A stretch of 64,000 bases of DNA from contig OZ037879.1 in the NCBI GenBank assembly GCA_964035575.1, positions 248,001-312,000 on the forward strand. Direction: 5' to 3'. Below are positions 62,700-64,000 of the stretch, piece by piece (position 1 is the stretch's first letter; each line of letters starts with the position of its first letter). The position numbers were made by a program, and so were the translations under genes. The notes beneath the pieces are model-generated. The model was not told the DNA's origin, ran no database searches, and was given only the letters and a program-made list of their open reading frames with translations. The stretch is from Rhynchopus sp. YZ270_cl-10. Lineage: Eukaryota > Euglenozoa > Diplonemea > Diplonemida > Diplonemidae.

Positions 62700-63440
62700 G
62701 GGAACACTTTGTCAGTCACTGCTATAGCCATTAACCCAGGGAGCATAGCTAGTGCAAGAAATTCGACTTTGGAAACCTTCCGGAAAGTCTGTCCTCTGCT
62801 TACGGAGGACGAGGCACAAGAAAATATTGCGTTCCCCCAGAAAACCAGTGCACATTTCACATTCCTTGTGGGTGGTCTTGTTGCCTTTTTTGTCAAGTAA
62901 TTTTGGCCCAGGCATGCTCTCGAAGCATGACAATTTAGTGTGTATGGGGCAGGGTGTTGTTTTGTTCTGAATTCTCTTTGTTATAACATCTAAGTCAATC
63001 GCGGGTGGTGGTTTGTGTAGCGTGAGGCACTCTTTTTAGCAAACTTCCTGCGGCTGCTAAAGTGTTATTTCTTCGGATTTAACAACGTACAGCGTAACAT
63101 AGTGGTTTAGCCTGGTCGACACAACCTTCGATAGATACGGGATAACCAACCCCCTTCGACCCCTCGTGGGTTCACTGAACAAGCCCTAGTGGTAGTTAAA
63201 CGCGATTGACATTTACATTTCTTAGAGATGAAAGAACAAGATAACACTTCTGTACCCGCGCATCAAAATTGTGGAAACCTTTGCACCCCAAACACCCTCA
63301 ACAACGCCCGCCAAAAGGCGCCCCTTGTTGCTGGGAGTTGGTTCTCATGATACCTGCACAGCGGGCATTCCTCTGAGTCCAACGCATGTTTGGCCTGTCT
63401 GCGGCGTTGTACTTCAGGTGCACGAAGACAGGGTCTGGTG
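62700..63440 (-). repeat. Interspersed repeat copy with coding remnants, partner at 33.0-33.9 kb
   Basis: Inverse-orientation partner of the segment inside the 2.7-kb element. Reading on the minus strand gives KYNAADRPNMRWTQRNARCA and GFLGERNIFLCLVLRK. The Arg/Cys-rich part is weakly reminiscent of transposase tails, but no motif is decisive. It is interrupted. Confidence 0.6.
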
Positions 63441-63866
63441 GTAAATTTTGCGTAGTACTGCGACGTGGTACTGCGTGGGTCTGGGAACCTGGGTACCTGG
63501 GTACAGGAAATTTGTTGTGGAAGACATCAACCACCATGCATTGAGGAGGGTAAGACAGTGTTCGCAGTTTCTACCTGATAGCATTACAACATTTAACTTC
63601 TCCACGGGGGTCTTGGGCCGTTCACTCGGTTCTACCTTGACTACCGGAAGATATTCTTGAGGCCTTTTTGGTCTCTAGAATATCCGGTCTTCCCGAACGG
63701 AGGCACACTTTGTGTGTTACTACGACCTGGCAATTTCCAGCAGTAGGTTAAGTAATCTTTCTTGTAAATTGTTGGATCATTATCTCCTCAGTGCATGAAT
63801 GCCCCACGTGACTGACACTTTTGTGTTTGTCATGTGGAGCTGTGGTTGCTCTTTCACGACTTTTTT

Positions 63867-64000
63867 CCTGTTCCTGGGTACCTGTTCCTGGGTACCTGTT
63901 CCTGGACCTGGACCTGGGTACCTGGGTACCTGGGTACCTGGGTATCTGGGTATCTGGGTATCTGGGTATCTGGGTATCTGGGTATCTGGGTATCTGGGTA
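63867..64000. repeat. Tandem repeat GGTAYCTG at window end
   Basis: 8-bp units, first CCTGGGTA with interruptions (CCTGTTCCTGG), then TCTGGGTA perfectly to the end. It runs off the window. A shorter related stretch lies at about 63480-63505. Confidence 0.9.

Overview
The window looks like nuclear DNA of a unicellular eukaryote. Genes are large and GC-moderate, with short GT-AG introns, low-complexity coding repeats (poly-Q, Ala/Lys/Glu) and abundant non-coding repeats. All fifteen well-supported genes lie on the minus strand over 59 kb. Most have a pyrimidine tract plus AG shortly before the ATG, which is what spliced-leader acceptor sites look like. One-way gene arrays, probable trans-splicing and ordinary cis-introns together fit Euglenozoa, a diplonemid better than a kinetoplastid. 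This is inference: no spliced-leader RNA gene, rRNA or tRNA is in the window to confirm it.

Layout, left to right (transcription runs right to left). At 1-371 is the start of a His-rich EF-hand secretory or membrane protein, possibly a ZIP transporter. 1.2-7.0 kb holds a poly-Q protein, a WD40 propeller with a ubiquitin-like N-terminus, an SLC10A7-like carrier and a two-exon homocysteine S-methyltransferase. 7.2-16 kb holds a nucleotide-binding oxidoreductase that appears split by an LRR block, a decayed ubiquitin-protease fragment on the opposite strand, a papain-type cysteine protease and a BspA-like LRR protein. 17-31 kb is one giant HECT E3 ligase of the HECTD4 type (about 4,560 residues, one 53-bp intron). 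31-39 kb has a mitochondrial carrier, a 2.7-kb inverted-repeat element and a two-exon protein resembling the AP-5 beta subunit. 39.6-48.9 kb is a second giant gene (two coactosin-type ADF-H domains, Ala-rich coiled coil with a 336-bp tandem repeat, ankyrin repeats, terminal LRR exon). 49-59 kb has a broken PIF1/Helitron-type helicase, a PPR protein, a secreted beta-rich protein, a TTAA-flanked repeat element, a hAT transposase fragment and a tail-anchored coiled-coil protein. 59-64 kb is mostly repeats, with one possible small gene at about 61.5 kb.

The genes do not form one pathway. They are a mixed housekeeping set: ubiquitination, lysosomal proteolysis and trafficking, carriers, sulphur amino-acid metabolism, organelle RNA binding and cytoskeleton. 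The most unusual features are: (1) a short dispersed motif with a 6-bp stem and a conserved loop, seen in about nine intergenic places, often with a partner motif; (2) several non-autonomous inverted-repeat elements with recognisable target-site duplications and nested palindromes; (3) unusual protein architectures, especially the split oxidoreductase/LRR protein and the coactosin/ankyrin giant.
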